Shown piece after piece: positions 26,731-35,954 of a DNA stretch of 64,000 nt. Each line of letters starts with the position of its first letter. Within the stretch, counting starts at the first letter, position 1. Source of the stretch: Rhodomicrobium vannielii ATCC 17100 (GTDB taxonomy: Bacteria > Pseudomonadota > Alphaproteobacteria > Rhizobiales > Rhodomicrobiaceae); the NCBI RefSeq assembly GCF_000166055.1, contig NC_014664.1:3503501-3567500 (forward strand), written 5' to 3'. The notes under the pieces were generated by a model that made no database searches, was not told the origin of the DNA, and saw only the letters and a list, made by a program, of their open reading frames with translations. A program made the translations under genes and the position numbers.

Positions 26731-28089
26731 TTATGCAAGCGCGCCCTCCGCTTCGACGCTTTCACCCTCGCGCGGAAGCGGCCGGACGCGGCTTTCGAGA
26801 TGCTTCAGCGGCTCGGGGCATGGCCCGCCATACGCCCAGTCCAGAAGCTCCACGGTATGCACGATGGGGAACGGCCCCGCGAGCTGGCTGATGCAGCCCA
26901 CATTGCCGCTCGCCACGACATCGGGTTTCACGCTCGCGATGGCCTGAAGCTTGCGCTCCCTGAGTTCCTTCGCGAGATCCGGCTGAAGCATGTTGTAGGT
27001 GCCCGCCGAGCCGCAGCAAATGTGCCCTTCCGGGATTTCAACGACGGTAAAGCCCGCGTTGCGCAGAAGTTGACGCGGTTCCTCGATCACGCGCTGGCCA
27101 TGCTGCATCGAGCACGACGATTGATAGGCGACGCGTATGTCGCTCCAGCCGACGGGTGCGTCGATCTTCTGCAAGGCCGCAAACTCGGAAACATCCTTCG
27201 CCAAGCTCGAAACATAGCGCGCCTTGTCCGCATAGGCCGGATCGTCGGCGAACAGATGCGCGTAATCTTTCACGGTCGAACCGCAGCCCGATGCGTTGAT
27301 GACGATGGCGTCGATGGGACCATTCTTGCGGGCGTCGTGCCACACGTCGATGTTGACCTTCGCGAGCGCCTTCGCCTCGGCCTCCTTGCCCATGTGCAGC
27401 GTGAGCGAGCCGCAACAGCCCTCGCCTTCCGAAAGCACCACGTCATAACCGATGTGGTTCAGGAAGCGCACGGTCGAATCGTTGATGCCCGGCTTCAGCA
27501 CGCGCTGCACGCAGCCACGCAGCAGCAAGACGCGGCCACGGCGCGGCTTCTCCGTCTTCACCGTCTCCGCATGGGTATAGACGCCGCTCCTGACGCGGCT
27601 TCGTGGGGCAAGGCTCAGCATCGCGCCGATGGTCTTGAAGCGGGAACGCATCAGCAGCCGCCGGAAGGGAAGCGCGAGGAAAACACCGGCGAGCGCGGTG
27701 CGGAACCGCTTCGGATAGGGCAGCACCGTGCGGATGAGCTTGCGGATCGCCTCGTCTCCCGGCGCGCGGGTGGAAGATGTCTCGATGATCTGGCGCGCAT
27801 AATCGGACAGGTGCCGATAGTCCACGCCGCTCGGGCAAGTCGTCATGCACGAATAGCACGAGAGGCAGCGATCGATATGCGGGCGTATCTGCTTCGGCGT
27901 GGCCTTGCCTTCGAGCATCGTCTTGATGAGATAGATGCGCCCGCGCGGGCTGTCGCGCTCGTCGCCGAGCATCAGATAAGTCGGGCATGTCGCGATGCAG
28001 AACCCGCAATGCACGCATTTGCGAAGGATGGCGTCGGCCTCCTTCATGCGGGGATCGCGAAGCTGCGCGAGGGTGAAGTTCGTTTCCAT
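26731..28089 (-). CDS. glcF: Glycolate oxidase iron-sulfur subunit GlcF
   Basis: A 452-residue protein. Two [4Fe-4S] motifs are near the N-terminus (C-V-H-C-G-F-C-x3-C-P and C-L-S-C-Y-S-C-x3-C-P). Two CCG domains of the heterodisulfide-reductase type follow (G-C-C-G-S-L near 230 and I-C-C-G-S-A-G near 365). GlcF passes electrons from the GlcDE flavoproteins to the membrane quinone pool during glycolate oxidation to glyoxylate. It is the last gene of glcDEF, 4 bases after glcE. Confidence 0.95.
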   Translation of the reverse strand: METNFTLAQLRDPRMKEADAILRKCVHCGFCIATCPTYLMLGDERDSPRGRIYLIKTMLEGKATPKQIRPHIDRCLSCYSCMTTCPSGVDYRHLSDYARQIIETSSTRAPGDEAIRKLIRTVLPYPKRFRTALAGVFLALPFRRLLMRSRFKTIGAMLSLAPRSRVRSGVYTHAETVKTEKPRRGRVLLLRGCVQRVLKPGINDSTVRFLNHIGYDVVLSEGEGCCGSLTLHMGKEAEAKALAKVNIDVWHDARKNGPIDAIVINASGCGSTVKDYAHLFADDPAYADKARYVSSLAKDVSEFAALQKIDAPVGWSDIRVAYQSSCSMQHGQRVIEEPRQLLRNAGFTVVEIPEGHICCGSAGTYNMLQPDLAKELRERKLQAIASVKPDVVASGNVGCISQLAGPFPIVHTVELLDWAYGGPCPEPLKHLESRVRPLPREGESVEAEGALA

Positions 28090-28093
28090 GCGC

Positions 28094-29317
28094 TCAAACT
28101 CCCGCGTACATCCGCCCGGGGTTAAGAATTCCCGCAGGATCGAACGACTTCTTCAGCGCACGCACGAGGTTCATCTTGGCGACAGGCTGCGGGTGGAAAA
28201 CCTCGATGCCGGAGCGCACCGAGCGGGGCGCGCGCATGAGCATCGAATCCGCGTCGTATTCGGCCAGCACGCGGCGCACGTCGGTCACGCTCGCGTCGGC
28301 GGAGGGCGGCAGTTCGAGCCAAAGCAGCCCGCCCGACCATTCATAGGCAGCGCGGACGTCGAGGAACGCGGACAGCGCCCGGACGACAGGCGCGGCCTTG
28401 GACGGCGCGACGGAAATTCGCCAGAGCGGCCGGTCGAATTGCGCGGAGAGAAAAGCCAGCGAGCGGACATCCGCCCAAAGGTAACGCGAACGCTCGTGGT
28501 CGAGTTCGTAGGATTCGCCGAAGGGCGACAACAGACGCCGCAGCCGCTCCACACGGTGCGCGAGGCTCTGCGGGCTCCCCTCAAGCCTGAGCGCGGTGAG
28601 TGCGGTCTTCGCGGGTGCTATCTCGGGATCGGTGAGCCGCGCGACGAGCGCGCCGTGAAGGTGGATCGTGCCGGAAACCTCGTAAGGCGTGCCCATGGCC
28701 GCGCTCATCACGCCGACGGCGGCTTCGTCCGCGAGACCGACGAAAAACACGGTGCGCGTCTCCGGCGCCTTGGGCAGCACCTTGAAGGTCAATTCCGTGA
28801 TAACCGCAAGCGTCCCCCATGAGCCGCAAAGGCCGCGCGTGAGGTCTACTCCGGTCACATTCTTCATGACGCGTCCGCCTGCGTTGATGGTCTCGCCCTC
28901 TCCGTTGATGGCGCGAAGCCCCAGCAGGTAATCGCGGGCCGCACCTTTGAGAATGCGGCGAGGCCCGGAAATGTTCATCGCCGCCACCGAGCCGAGGCTC
29001 GCGGCCATCGAGTCCTTGCCGTAGATGCGGGAAAGGTCGGTCGGCTCGAAAGCCAGTTCCTGATTTTTCCGCGCCAGCGTGGCTTCGAGTTCGTGAAGCG
29101 GCGTGCCAGCACGCGCCCGCACGACGAGTTCCGATGGTTCGTAGAACACTATGCCGCCCAGCCGCGCGGTTGAGACCAGGGCGGCGCAGTTTGCCGGACG
29201 CCCGGCCTCGCGCTTGGAGCGGAAGCCGCACACTTCGATCGGCGTGCTCGAAGCTCGCGCGGCCTTGACGAAATCGGCGAGTTCCGCCTCGGTTGTCGGC
29301 ATGGTTACGTCAGGCAT
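28094..29317 (-). CDS. glcE: Glycolate oxidase FAD-binding subunit GlcE
   Basis: A 407-residue protein of the PCMH-type FAD-binding family. The N-terminal half holds a flavin-binding pattern with V-V-R-A-R-A-G-T-P-L and later A-M-N-I-S-G-P-R-R and N-V-T-G-V-D-L. It is shorter than GlcD, as expected. GlcE and GlcD together form the flavin part of glycolate oxidase. It overlaps glcD by 8 bases. Confidence 0.93.
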   Translation of the reverse strand: MPDVTMPTTEAELADFVKAARASSTPIEVCGFRSKREAGRPANCAALVSTARLGGIVFYEPSELVVRARAGTPLHELEATLARKNQELAFEPTDLSRIYGKDSMAASLGSVAAMNISGPRRILKGAARDYLLGLRAINGEGETINAGGRVMKNVTGVDLTRGLCGSWGTLAVITELTFKVLPKAPETRTVFFVGLADEAAVGVMSAAMGTPYEVSGTIHLHGALVARLTDPEIAPAKTALTALRLEGSPQSLAHRVERLRRLLSPFGESYELDHERSRYLWADVRSLAFLSAQFDRPLWRISVAPSKAAPVVRALSAFLDVRAAYEWSGGLLWLELPPSADASVTDVRRVLAEYDADSMLMRAPRSVRSGIEVFHPQPVAKMNLVRALKKSFDPAGILNPGRMYAGV

Positions 29318-30767
29318 GTGCGCGGGCCTCGGCGGCGAAGCGCTCCTGAAGATCGAGCGGGAAGACCTTGCCGTAATTCAGGAGCCATTGGGGATCGAAA
29401 GCCGCCTTGACGCGCATCTGCTGGAGAAGTTCGGCTTCGGAATACTGATAGCGCATCAGTTCGCGCTTTTCGATGCCGACGCCATGCTCGCCAGTAAGGC
29501 ACCCGCCCGCGTCAACGCAGAGCTTCAGAATGTCGGAACCGCATTGCTCGGCGATCACTTTTTCGTGTTCGTCATTCGCGTTGTACATGATCATCGGGTG
29601 GAGATTTCCGTCGCCGGCGTGGAAGATATTCGCGACCCTGAGGCCGTGTCCGTTGCCGATGGCTTCCACCTCCTTCAGTACCTCGGCGAGTTTGCCGAGC
29701 GGGATGACGCCGTCCATACACAAATAGTCTGCGACGCGCCCGACCGCTCCGAACGCGGCCTTGCGGCCTTTCCAGATGGCTGCGGATTGGGCGTCGCTCT
29801 GGCTGACACGCAGCGTCTTCGGATTGAACCGGCTTGCGATCTCGCCGACGCGGCCGATCTGGTCCTCGATCTCGGCGGGCGAGCCTTCGACCTCCACGAT
29901 CAGCATGGCTTCCACGTCGAGCGGATAATCCGCTTTCGCGAACTCCTCGCAGACGCGGATCGCTGGCTTGTCCATGAATTCAAGCGCCACCGGAATGAGA
30001 CCATCGGCGATGATGGCGGCGACGCAATTGCCTGCGGCTTCAGCGGAATCGAAGCCGATGAGCATGGGTCGCGCGCCTTCCGACTGCGGTAGAATGCGAA
30101 CGGTTGCCTCGGTCACGATGCCGAACTGCCCTTCGGAGCCGGTTGCAAGGCCAAGGAAATCGTAGCCCTGGCCGTCCAGGAAATCGCCGCCGAGTTCGAC
30201 CACCTCGCCGTCCATCAGGACCATTTTCAGCTTGAGAAGATTATTGGTGGTCACGCCGTATTTCAGACAGTGCGCACCACCGGAATTCATCGCGATGTTG
30301 CCGCCGATCGTGCATGCAAGCTGGCTCGACGGGTCCGGCGCATAGAAGAAGCGCGCATGCGCAACGGCGTTGGAAATGGCAAGGTTGGTGATACCTGCCT
30401 CCACGGTGGCCGTACGGTCGAGAAAGTTTACGTCGAGCACCCGATTCATGCGGGACAGGCCGATCACAATTGCGTCACCGGTCGGTATCGCGCCGCCGGA
30501 AAGCGACGTACCCGCGCCGCGGGCGACCAATTTGACGCAGTTCTCGCTGCAAAACCTTGCGATAGAAACAACCTCGCTCGTCGATCTTGGCAAGACGACC
30601 GCTAGCGGCGGCTGTCTGTAGGCGGTAAGGGCATCCGTTTCAAAGGCCCGAAGCCCGGCTTCGTCGCTTATGAGCGTGCCGCTACCGACAGCTGCGGACA
30701 GCCCCGATATGATCGCTTGCCTTCGGCTCAAGGTGCGCAGATCCTCTTTTGGCATGATGACGGACAT
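29310..30767 (-). CDS. glcD: Glycolate oxidase catalytic FAD subunit GlcD
   Basis: An FAD-linked oxidase of 485 residues from the ATG at 30767. That start is preferred because a GGG lies 8 bases upstream; a GTG at 30797 would add 10 residues. The N-terminal FAD domain shows the P-R-S-T-S-E-V motif and A-R-G-A-G-T-S-L-S-G-G. The C-terminal half has the histidine-containing H-A-G-D-G-N-L-H-P and G-E-H-G-V-G signatures of the GlcD/D-lactate dehydrogenase family. It oxidises glycolate made by photorespiration, or D-lactate in some relatives. The LysR gene is transcribed away from it, the usual layout for a local regulator. Confidence 0.94.
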   Translation of the reverse strand: MSVIMPKEDLRTLSRRQAIISGLSAAVGSGTLISDEAGLRAFETDALTAYRQPPLAVVLPRSTSEVVSIARFCSENCVKLVARGAGTSLSGGAIPTGDAIVIGLSRMNRVLDVNFLDRTATVEAGITNLAISNAVAHARFFYAPDPSSQLACTIGGNIAMNSGGAHCLKYGVTTNNLLKLKMVLMDGEVVELGGDFLDGQGYDFLGLATGSEGQFGIVTEATVRILPQSEGARPMLIGFDSAEAAGNCVAAIIADGLIPVALEFMDKPAIRVCEEFAKADYPLDVEAMLIVEVEGSPAEIEDQIGRVGEIASRFNPKTLRVSQSDAQSAAIWKGRKAAFGAVGRVADYLCMDGVIPLGKLAEVLKEVEAIGNGHGLRVANIFHAGDGNLHPMIMYNANDEHEKVIAEQCGSDILKLCVDAGGCLTGEHGVGIEKRELMRYQYSEAELLQQMRVKAAFDPQWLLNYGKVFPLDLQERFAAEARAHA

Positions 30768-30866
30768 GGAATAACCCTTTGCGGACAAACCCCGCACGTC
30801 AATGCGGGTACAACCTCACTACCATTCCCAACAATGCCGGATTATCTACGCAATTGAACATTATCT

Positions 30867-30940
30867 TTTGTTACACGGCATCGAAGGGCTTGACAGGAGC
30901 CCAAGCTGGCCAATTATAACGACGCTATGTGTGTAACAAA
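30867..30940. promoter_or_regulatory. Inverted-repeat regulatory region between glcD and the LysR gene
   Basis: TTTGTTACAC (30867-30876) and GTGTAACAAA (30931-30940) are perfect reverse complements 54 bases apart. A 10-base palindrome TTGTATACAA lies further right at 30950-30959. A possible promoter for the LysR gene is TTGACA (30890-30895) and TATAAC (30915-30920), with a long 19-base spacer. The layout suits a LysR-type regulator controlling both directions. Confidence 0.55.
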
Positions 30941-30979
30941 TAGACCAGATTGTATACAAAGTGACAGAGGAGGGGTTTT

Positions 30980-31942
30980 GTGACTTCGATTGCAGACCTC
31001 GAGATTTTTGCTCGAGTTGTGACCGCCGGAAGCATGTCAGCCGCCGGCCGCGAACTCGACCTTTCCCCCGCTGTCGTAAGCAAGCGCATTAGCCATCTCG
31101 AAACGCGACTTGGTACGAGACTTTTCCATCGTACCACCCGGCAGCTTCAGTTGACCGAGACGGGACGCGGTTTTTACGAGCGGGTTGTTCAAATTCTCGC
31201 GACGGTACAGGAAGCGGAGGCGTTCGTCTCCTCTGGCCACCAGCGCGCGGGCGGCTCGCTCAAGATCACCGCACCGACCGGATTCAGCAGGCTGCATATT
31301 GCGCCGTATCTCGGCCAGTTTCTCAAGCAGTATCCCGACCTCAGCATCGAGATCATCGCGACGGACATGATGCTCGACATCGTGCGCGAAGGCATCGACG
31401 TCGCCATCCGGATTTCCGAACTGGACGACTCGAGCCTCGTGGCGAAAAAGCTTGCGCCGTGCCGCAGGTTGTTCGTGGCGACGCCTGAATATCTGAAAGA
31501 GCACGGCACCCCGAAGACGCTCGCCGATCTTGCGAAGCACAAGATCCTCGTCGAAAACAACGTGACGTGGCGCGTCCAAGGCCCCGAAGGCGACGTCTCG
31601 CTCAAACTTTCTGGAGAGATCAAGACGAATTCGAGCGAGATCGTGCATCAGGCGCTCGTGACAAATTGTGGCATCGCGCTTCGGGCAACGTGGCAAATCC
31701 GCGAGGAGTTGCTTTCGAAAAAGCTCGTCCATGTGCTTCCCCAGTACCGCGAAGCACCGGGCGTCGCCGTGTATGCCGTCTACCCGGACAAGCAGTATAT
31801 CCCGACACGCCTTCGCGTTTTCGTGGATTTTCTCGCGTCCATCTATGGGCCGGCGCCATATTGGGACGAAGGACTGGAACTGAGCGGACGTGCTACAAAG
31901 AAGCCCAACTCCGTGAACGCTCAGGCCGTCGCCGACGCTTGA
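30980..31942 (+). CDS. LysR-family transcriptional regulator
   Basis: A 320-residue protein. The N-terminal winged helix-turn-helix (about residues 3-62, with A-R-V-V-T-A-G-S-M-S-A-A-G-R-E-L) is of the LysR type. The effector-binding domain spans about 90-295. A GTG start at 30980 follows GAGGAGGGG. Being divergent from glcDEF, it is the obvious candidate regulator of glycolate use, in place of the GntR-type GlcC of E. coli. It may also control the TRAP transporter downstream. The effector is not known. Confidence 0.9.
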   Translation: MTSIADLEIFARVVTAGSMSAAGRELDLSPAVVSKRISHLETRLGTRLFHRTTRQLQLTETGRGFYERVVQILATVQEAEAFVSSGHQRAGGSLKITAPTGFSRLHIAPYLGQFLKQYPDLSIEIIATDMMLDIVREGIDVAIRISELDDSSLVAKKLAPCRRLFVATPEYLKEHGTPKTLADLAKHKILVENNVTWRVQGPEGDVSLKLSGEIKTNSSEIVHQALVTNCGIALRATWQIREELLSKKLVHVLPQYREAPGVAVYAVYPDKQYIPTRLRVFVDFLASIYGPAPYWDEGLELSGRATKKPNSVNAQAVADA

Positions 31943-32721
31943 CCTTGGCAAGGCCGTCCGAGACTTGCAGCACCGCGCCGCTCAGGTGGCGTGCGTGGTC
32001 TCGGGCCGCGCTTCCCCGCGCATGGCGTTGAATGCCATCGCCTAAATTAGGCCGATGACGGCCCATTCTTTTTTAATTACAGCGGTTCTTCAAGAGCTTC
32101 TCTCGTCGCGGACGCAGCGCCTGTCCGCTACAGCGTGGTGCTTAAAACGAAGCACGACGCCTATCTTCGTCAATCGGGCGATTAACCAGGCTGTGCTACC
32201 GGACCATTCAATCATTATGAGGTAGGTAGTTGTAGCGTTCTACGCCGCTTCCTTTTCATCCCGTGAAGCTGCTTGCCCAGCTGCCAAGCTCGACAAGTCG
32301 TTGCAACGCGAAGCTGGCTCGCGCCCACGCCAGTCCTCGGCCGCCCGTGCGTTGTGTGTTTGGTCGCGGCACATGGATTAGTGTTTTCAATGCTCCGCAT
32401 CAATTCTCTGCCAGGTATTGTGCTGACCGCTAGAGATCAACCCGCTCGCCGATTCCATTCGTAAATATTTAGTTAATTAACATTGGGCACAAACGTCGCA
32501 CCGTAGCTCGAACCTCCTGCAAACCCTTAAGGACGCAGCGGCAAACTCGCGCAAAAAACGCAAACGAACGCCGCTACTTCTCCTAATTTGTGTTCAATTA
32601 TTACTTTTTTGCATACGTTTAAGACCAAAGTATAAACCGGCAATGATTCCCTTCCCGCGACGGCCGGATGCTATAAGAAAGGCGCACGAACGACCCCTCC
32701 TGACAAAAATTGGAGAACGCC
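31943..32721. other. Long intergenic region between the LysR gene and the TRAP operon
   Basis: About 780 bases without a convincing gene on either strand. Composition shifts to AT-rich near 32460-32480 and 32580-32640, where the TRAP promoter is predicted. Short open frames here lack ribosome sites and normal codon bias. No tRNA cloverleaf was found by eye. Confidence 0.5.
32609..32636 (+). promoter_or_regulatory. Predicted promoter of the TRAP transporter operon
   Basis: TTGCAT (32609-32614), a 16-base spacer and TATAAA (32631-32636) lie 86 bases before the dctP start codon in an AT-rich stretch. Confidence 0.5.
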
Positions 32722-33735
32722 ATGATTTCGAGACGGGCATTCATCGGCGGCGCCGCCCTTTCCATAGCAGCGCCTGGGCTTCTTCGGGCGCAAGGTGTCC
32801 GCACGCTGAAGATCTCTCATCAGTTCCCAGGCGGCACGATCGATCAGGGCGATTTCCGCGATCGGCTTGTGCGGCGGTTCGCTGCCGAGGTGGAGAAGCG
32901 CACGAACGGCGCGCTGAAGTTCGAAATCTATCCCGGCTCGTCTCTCATGAAGACGTTCGCGCAGTTTTCTGCGCTGCGCAAAGGCGCGCTCGATTTTTCG
33001 CTCTATCCGTTGCCCTATGCCGGCAGCGAGGTGCAGGCGCTGAACCTCGGCCTGATGCCGCTTCTCGTCACGTCCTATGAGCAAGGCGCGAAGTGGAAGG
33101 ATGCGCCGATCGGCCAGTCCCTCTCCAAGATCGCCGAATCCAAGGGCGTGAAGTTCATCACTTGGGTCTGGCAGGCGGGCGGCGCGGCGTCTCTCAAGAA
33201 GCCGATCCGCGTCCCGGATGACGTGAAGGGCCTGAAAATCCGTGGCGGCAGCCGCGAGTTCGACCTCATGCTGACCGCTGCGGGCGCGCAGGTTTCGACC
33301 ATGCCGTCCAACGAAATCTATCTCGGCATGCAGACGGGCGCGCTCGACGCCGCTCTGACCTCTTCGACGAGCCTTATGTCCTTCCGGGTTGAAGAACTCT
33401 GCAATTCCATCACGACCGCCCGCACGGGCGCCATCTGGTTTATGTGCGAGCCGCTCCTGATGTCGAAGGACATCTTCGACTCGTTGCCTGCCGACCAGCA
33501 GAAGATCATCCTCGATGTCGGCCAAGAAATGGAATGGTTTGGCACGGTCGAGGCGAAGAAGGACGACGAAGCCATCGCGAAGCTTTATGCGGGCCTCAAC
33601 AAGACGGTCGTCGACCTCAAGCCGGAAGAACTTGCGGCGTGGAGCAAGCTCGCCGAAGAGACGGCGTGGAAAGACTTCGCGTCCAAGTCCACCGAAGCCG
33701 CTGAACTCCTTGCCAGCGCGCGCGCGGTTTCCTGA
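32722..33735 (+). CDS. dctP: TRAP transporter substrate-binding protein DctP
   Basis: A 337-residue periplasmic solute-binding protein. A twin-arginine-like signal (S-R-R-A-F-I-G-G, hydrophobic to about residue 20) opens the protein. The DctP fold follows, with G-L-K-I-R-G-G-S-R-E carrying the conserved Arg that binds the substrate carboxylate. GGAGA lies 7 bases before the ATG at 32722. It delivers an organic acid to the membrane subunits encoded next, overlapping by one base. The substrate is not set by sequence; a 2-hydroxy acid such as glycolate or lactate would fit the neighbouring glc genes, which is inference. Confidence 0.93.
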   Translation: MISRRAFIGGAALSIAAPGLLRAQGVRTLKISHQFPGGTIDQGDFRDRLVRRFAAEVEKRTNGALKFEIYPGSSLMKTFAQFSALRKGALDFSLYPLPYAGSEVQALNLGLMPLLVTSYEQGAKWKDAPIGQSLSKIAESKGVKFITWVWQAGGAASLKKPIRVPDDVKGLKIRGGSREFDLMLTAAGAQVSTMPSNEIYLGMQTGALDAALTSSTSLMSFRVEELCNSITTARTGAIWFMCEPLLMSKDIFDSLPADQQKIILDVGQEMEWFGTVEAKKDDEAIAKLYAGLNKTVVDLKPEELAAWSKLAEETAWKDFASKSTEAAELLASARAVS

Positions 33736-35699
33736 TGTCGGCTGGCGAACTGCATTCCGACGCCATCCTAGCGGATGACCGGAACCTGAATCATGCTGGC
33801 GAGAGCATCCTTCGGGGTGCTTTTCGCCGGTTCGTCGACCTTCTCTTCAATCTCGCGTCTATTTCTCTCATCGTCGCTTCGGGCGTTCTGACGGTTGGCG
33901 TCCTTCTATCACACTTCACCGGCCAGGGCATGGTCTGGCAGGATGAGATGGAGGTGTTTCTTGTTGCCGGGGCGGTGTTCCTGTCGGCGGCCGCCGTTCA
34001 GGCGCGTCGCGGTCATATCGGCATCGAGCTACTGGCCTCCTTCCTGCCACGCCGCGCGAAAGTGGCGCGGGACGTGTTCATCGACACCGTCTCGCTCATT
34101 TTCATCGCGTTCGTAGCGTGGAAGGCGGGCGAGCTTTTCCACGAAGCTTGGGCTGAAGGGCAGATCTCGCAGTCTTCGTGGGGTGCTCCGCTCTGGATTC
34201 CCTATCTCGTGATGACGGTCGGTTTTGCGGTGCTCGCGCTGCAACTCGCGCTGCAGGTAGGCGAGCGCTCGATCATCATGCTCGTGTTGGGTCTTGCCGC
34301 ATTCGCCGCGCTGGTCCTGTGGCAGCGTCCCGTGATGCCTTTGCTTCAGGGCTATTCTCCCGCGACCATCGGCATTGCCTACTGCTCGGCGACGCTTCTT
34401 ATCATGTTCTCGGGCATTCCCATCGCGTTCGCGCTGGGTGTGGTCGCGACGATCTTCATGTTTCTTTTCATGCCGCGAGCGTCGGTCGATACCATCGCGC
34501 AGAACGTCTATGAGGAACTTGCTAACGTAATCCTGCTCGCCATCCCGCTGTTCATTCTGAAGGGCGCTGCGATCGGCCGGTCCGATGCAGGCAAAGACCT
34601 CTACTCCGCTCTGCACGCGTGGCTGCACAAGGTCCCCGGCGGTCTCGGCGTGGCGAACACACTCGCTTGCGGCCTCTTCGCGGCCATGGCGGGTTCCTCG
34701 CCCGCAACCTGCTCGGCAATCGGGTCGGCGGGTATCCCGGAGATGCGCAAGCGCGGCTACTCGCCCGGTCTTGCGGCGGGTATCATCGCAGCGGGCGGAA
34801 CCCTCGGCATCCTGCTTCCGCCTTCGGTCACCATGCTTCTCTATGCCGTGGCTGCGGAAGTTTCGCTCGGGAAGCTGTTCTTGGCGGGTATTGGTCCCGG
34901 CCTGCTTCTGATCGTGCTCTTCGCACTCTACGCGTCGTGGAAGTTCAGCCGGGAAAAGCGGCAGGCGCTGGCGGCGGTGGAGCGCGGGCAAGCGGCACAA
35001 AACGCTGCGATCCTGCACGTTGATCATTACACGCTGCGCCAGAAGATCACGATGGTTGCCTGGGTGATGCCGTTCGTCACCATCCTGGCGGGCGTCATGG
35101 TCGTGCTCTACGCGGGCTATGCGACACCATCGGAAACCGCAGGCGTCGGCGCCATCCTTGCGCTGCTCGTCATCGGTGTGATGTACGGCGTATGGCGGCC
35201 GAAGCGACTGATGCCGATTCTTACGGGCACCATGCGCGAAAGCTCGATGCTCCTGCTCATTATCGGGTTCTCGCTCCTGTTCTCCTATGTGATGAGCTAT
35301 CTGCATATTTCGCAAAGCGCAGCGATGTGGTTGACGTCGCTCGGGCTGTCGAGATGGGAACTCCTGGCGTCGATCCTCGTCTTCGTGGTGGTGCTGGGCT
35401 TCTTCCTGCCGCCGGTGTCGATCATTCTGATGACGGCCCCGATCATCCTGCCGCCGCTCAGAGCCGCTGGCTTCGATCTGATCTGGTTCGGCGTCGTGAT
35501 GACCATCGTCATGGAAATGGGTCTCATTCATCCGCCCGTTGGCCTAAACCTGTTCGTCATCAAGAACATCGCGCCCGATATTCCGCTCTCGACGGTCATG
35601 TGGGGCGCACTTCCCTTCGTATTCCTGATGTTCGTCGGCGTCGTCCTGATCTGTTTCTTCCCGCAGATCGCGATGTTCCTGCCGAGCTTCGTCAGCTAA
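33735..35699 (+). CDS. TRAP transporter fused membrane protein DctQM
   Basis: A 654-residue membrane protein joining both TRAP subunits. Residues about 30-195 form the small DctQ domain with four helices (W-Q-D-E-M and A-R-R-G-H-I-G-I-E-L are typical). Residues about 205-650 form the large DctM permease, with G-I-P-I-A-F-A-L-G, G-S-S-P-A-T-C-S-A-I-G, G-G-T-L-G-I-L-L-P-P-S and H-P-P-V-G-L-N-L. Uptake is driven by a cation gradient. The start overlaps the dctP stop (TGATG). Fused DctQM proteins are known but less common than separate subunits. Confidence 0.93.
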   Translation: MSAGELHSDAILADDRNLNHAGESILRGAFRRFVDLLFNLASISLIVASGVLTVGVLLSHFTGQGMVWQDEMEVFLVAGAVFLSAAAVQARRGHIGIELLASFLPRRAKVARDVFIDTVSLIFIAFVAWKAGELFHEAWAEGQISQSSWGAPLWIPYLVMTVGFAVLALQLALQVGERSIIMLVLGLAAFAALVLWQRPVMPLLQGYSPATIGIAYCSATLLIMFSGIPIAFALGVVATIFMFLFMPRASVDTIAQNVYEELANVILLAIPLFILKGAAIGRSDAGKDLYSALHAWLHKVPGGLGVANTLACGLFAAMAGSSPATCSAIGSAGIPEMRKRGYSPGLAAGIIAAGGTLGILLPPSVTMLLYAVAAEVSLGKLFLAGIGPGLLLIVLFALYASWKFSREKRQALAAVERGQAAQNAAILHVDHYTLRQKITMVAWVMPFVTILAGVMVVLYAGYATPSETAGVGAILALLVIGVMYGVWRPKRLMPILTGTMRESSMLLLIIGFSLLFSYVMSYLHISQSAAMWLTSLGLSRWELLASILVFVVVLGFFLPPVSIILMTAPIILPPLRAAGFDLIWFGVVMTIVMEMGLIHPPVGLNLFVIKNIAPDIPLSTVMWGALPFVFLMFVGVVLICFFPQIAMFLPSFVS

Positions 35700-35874
35700 A
35701 ACCTCGCCGTCGCCTGGCACGCCATTGGTGTTCCACGCGACGGCGAATCGCCTTGAAGCTGTCGCCGCACAAATCTGAAAGAGACAACTCTCGCGTTGTT
35801 ATACCTTCGGTCTTTTGCTCGGCTCCCGGCACATTAATGATGCACGTCCTGACGTCGCATCCGGCATGAGCACA

Positions 35875-35902
35875 AGCGGAGACACGTCGGTCTCCGCTTT
35901 AT
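35875..35902. terminator. Intrinsic terminator between the TRAP and barrel genes
   Basis: AGCGGAGAC (35875-35883) pairs perfectly with GTCTCCGCT (35890-35898) around a 6-base loop, followed by TTAT. It lies between convergent genes and could serve both strands. Confidence 0.6.
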
Positions 35903-35954
35903 GCATGTACAGAGCCCCTTGCCCCTAGTCGTCGTAGACCGACACGCGCCGGTG

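Noticed and set aside
32215-32464. Short open frames in the gap before dctP
   Set aside because: Overlapping on both strands, no ribosome site, composition unlike the coding genes.
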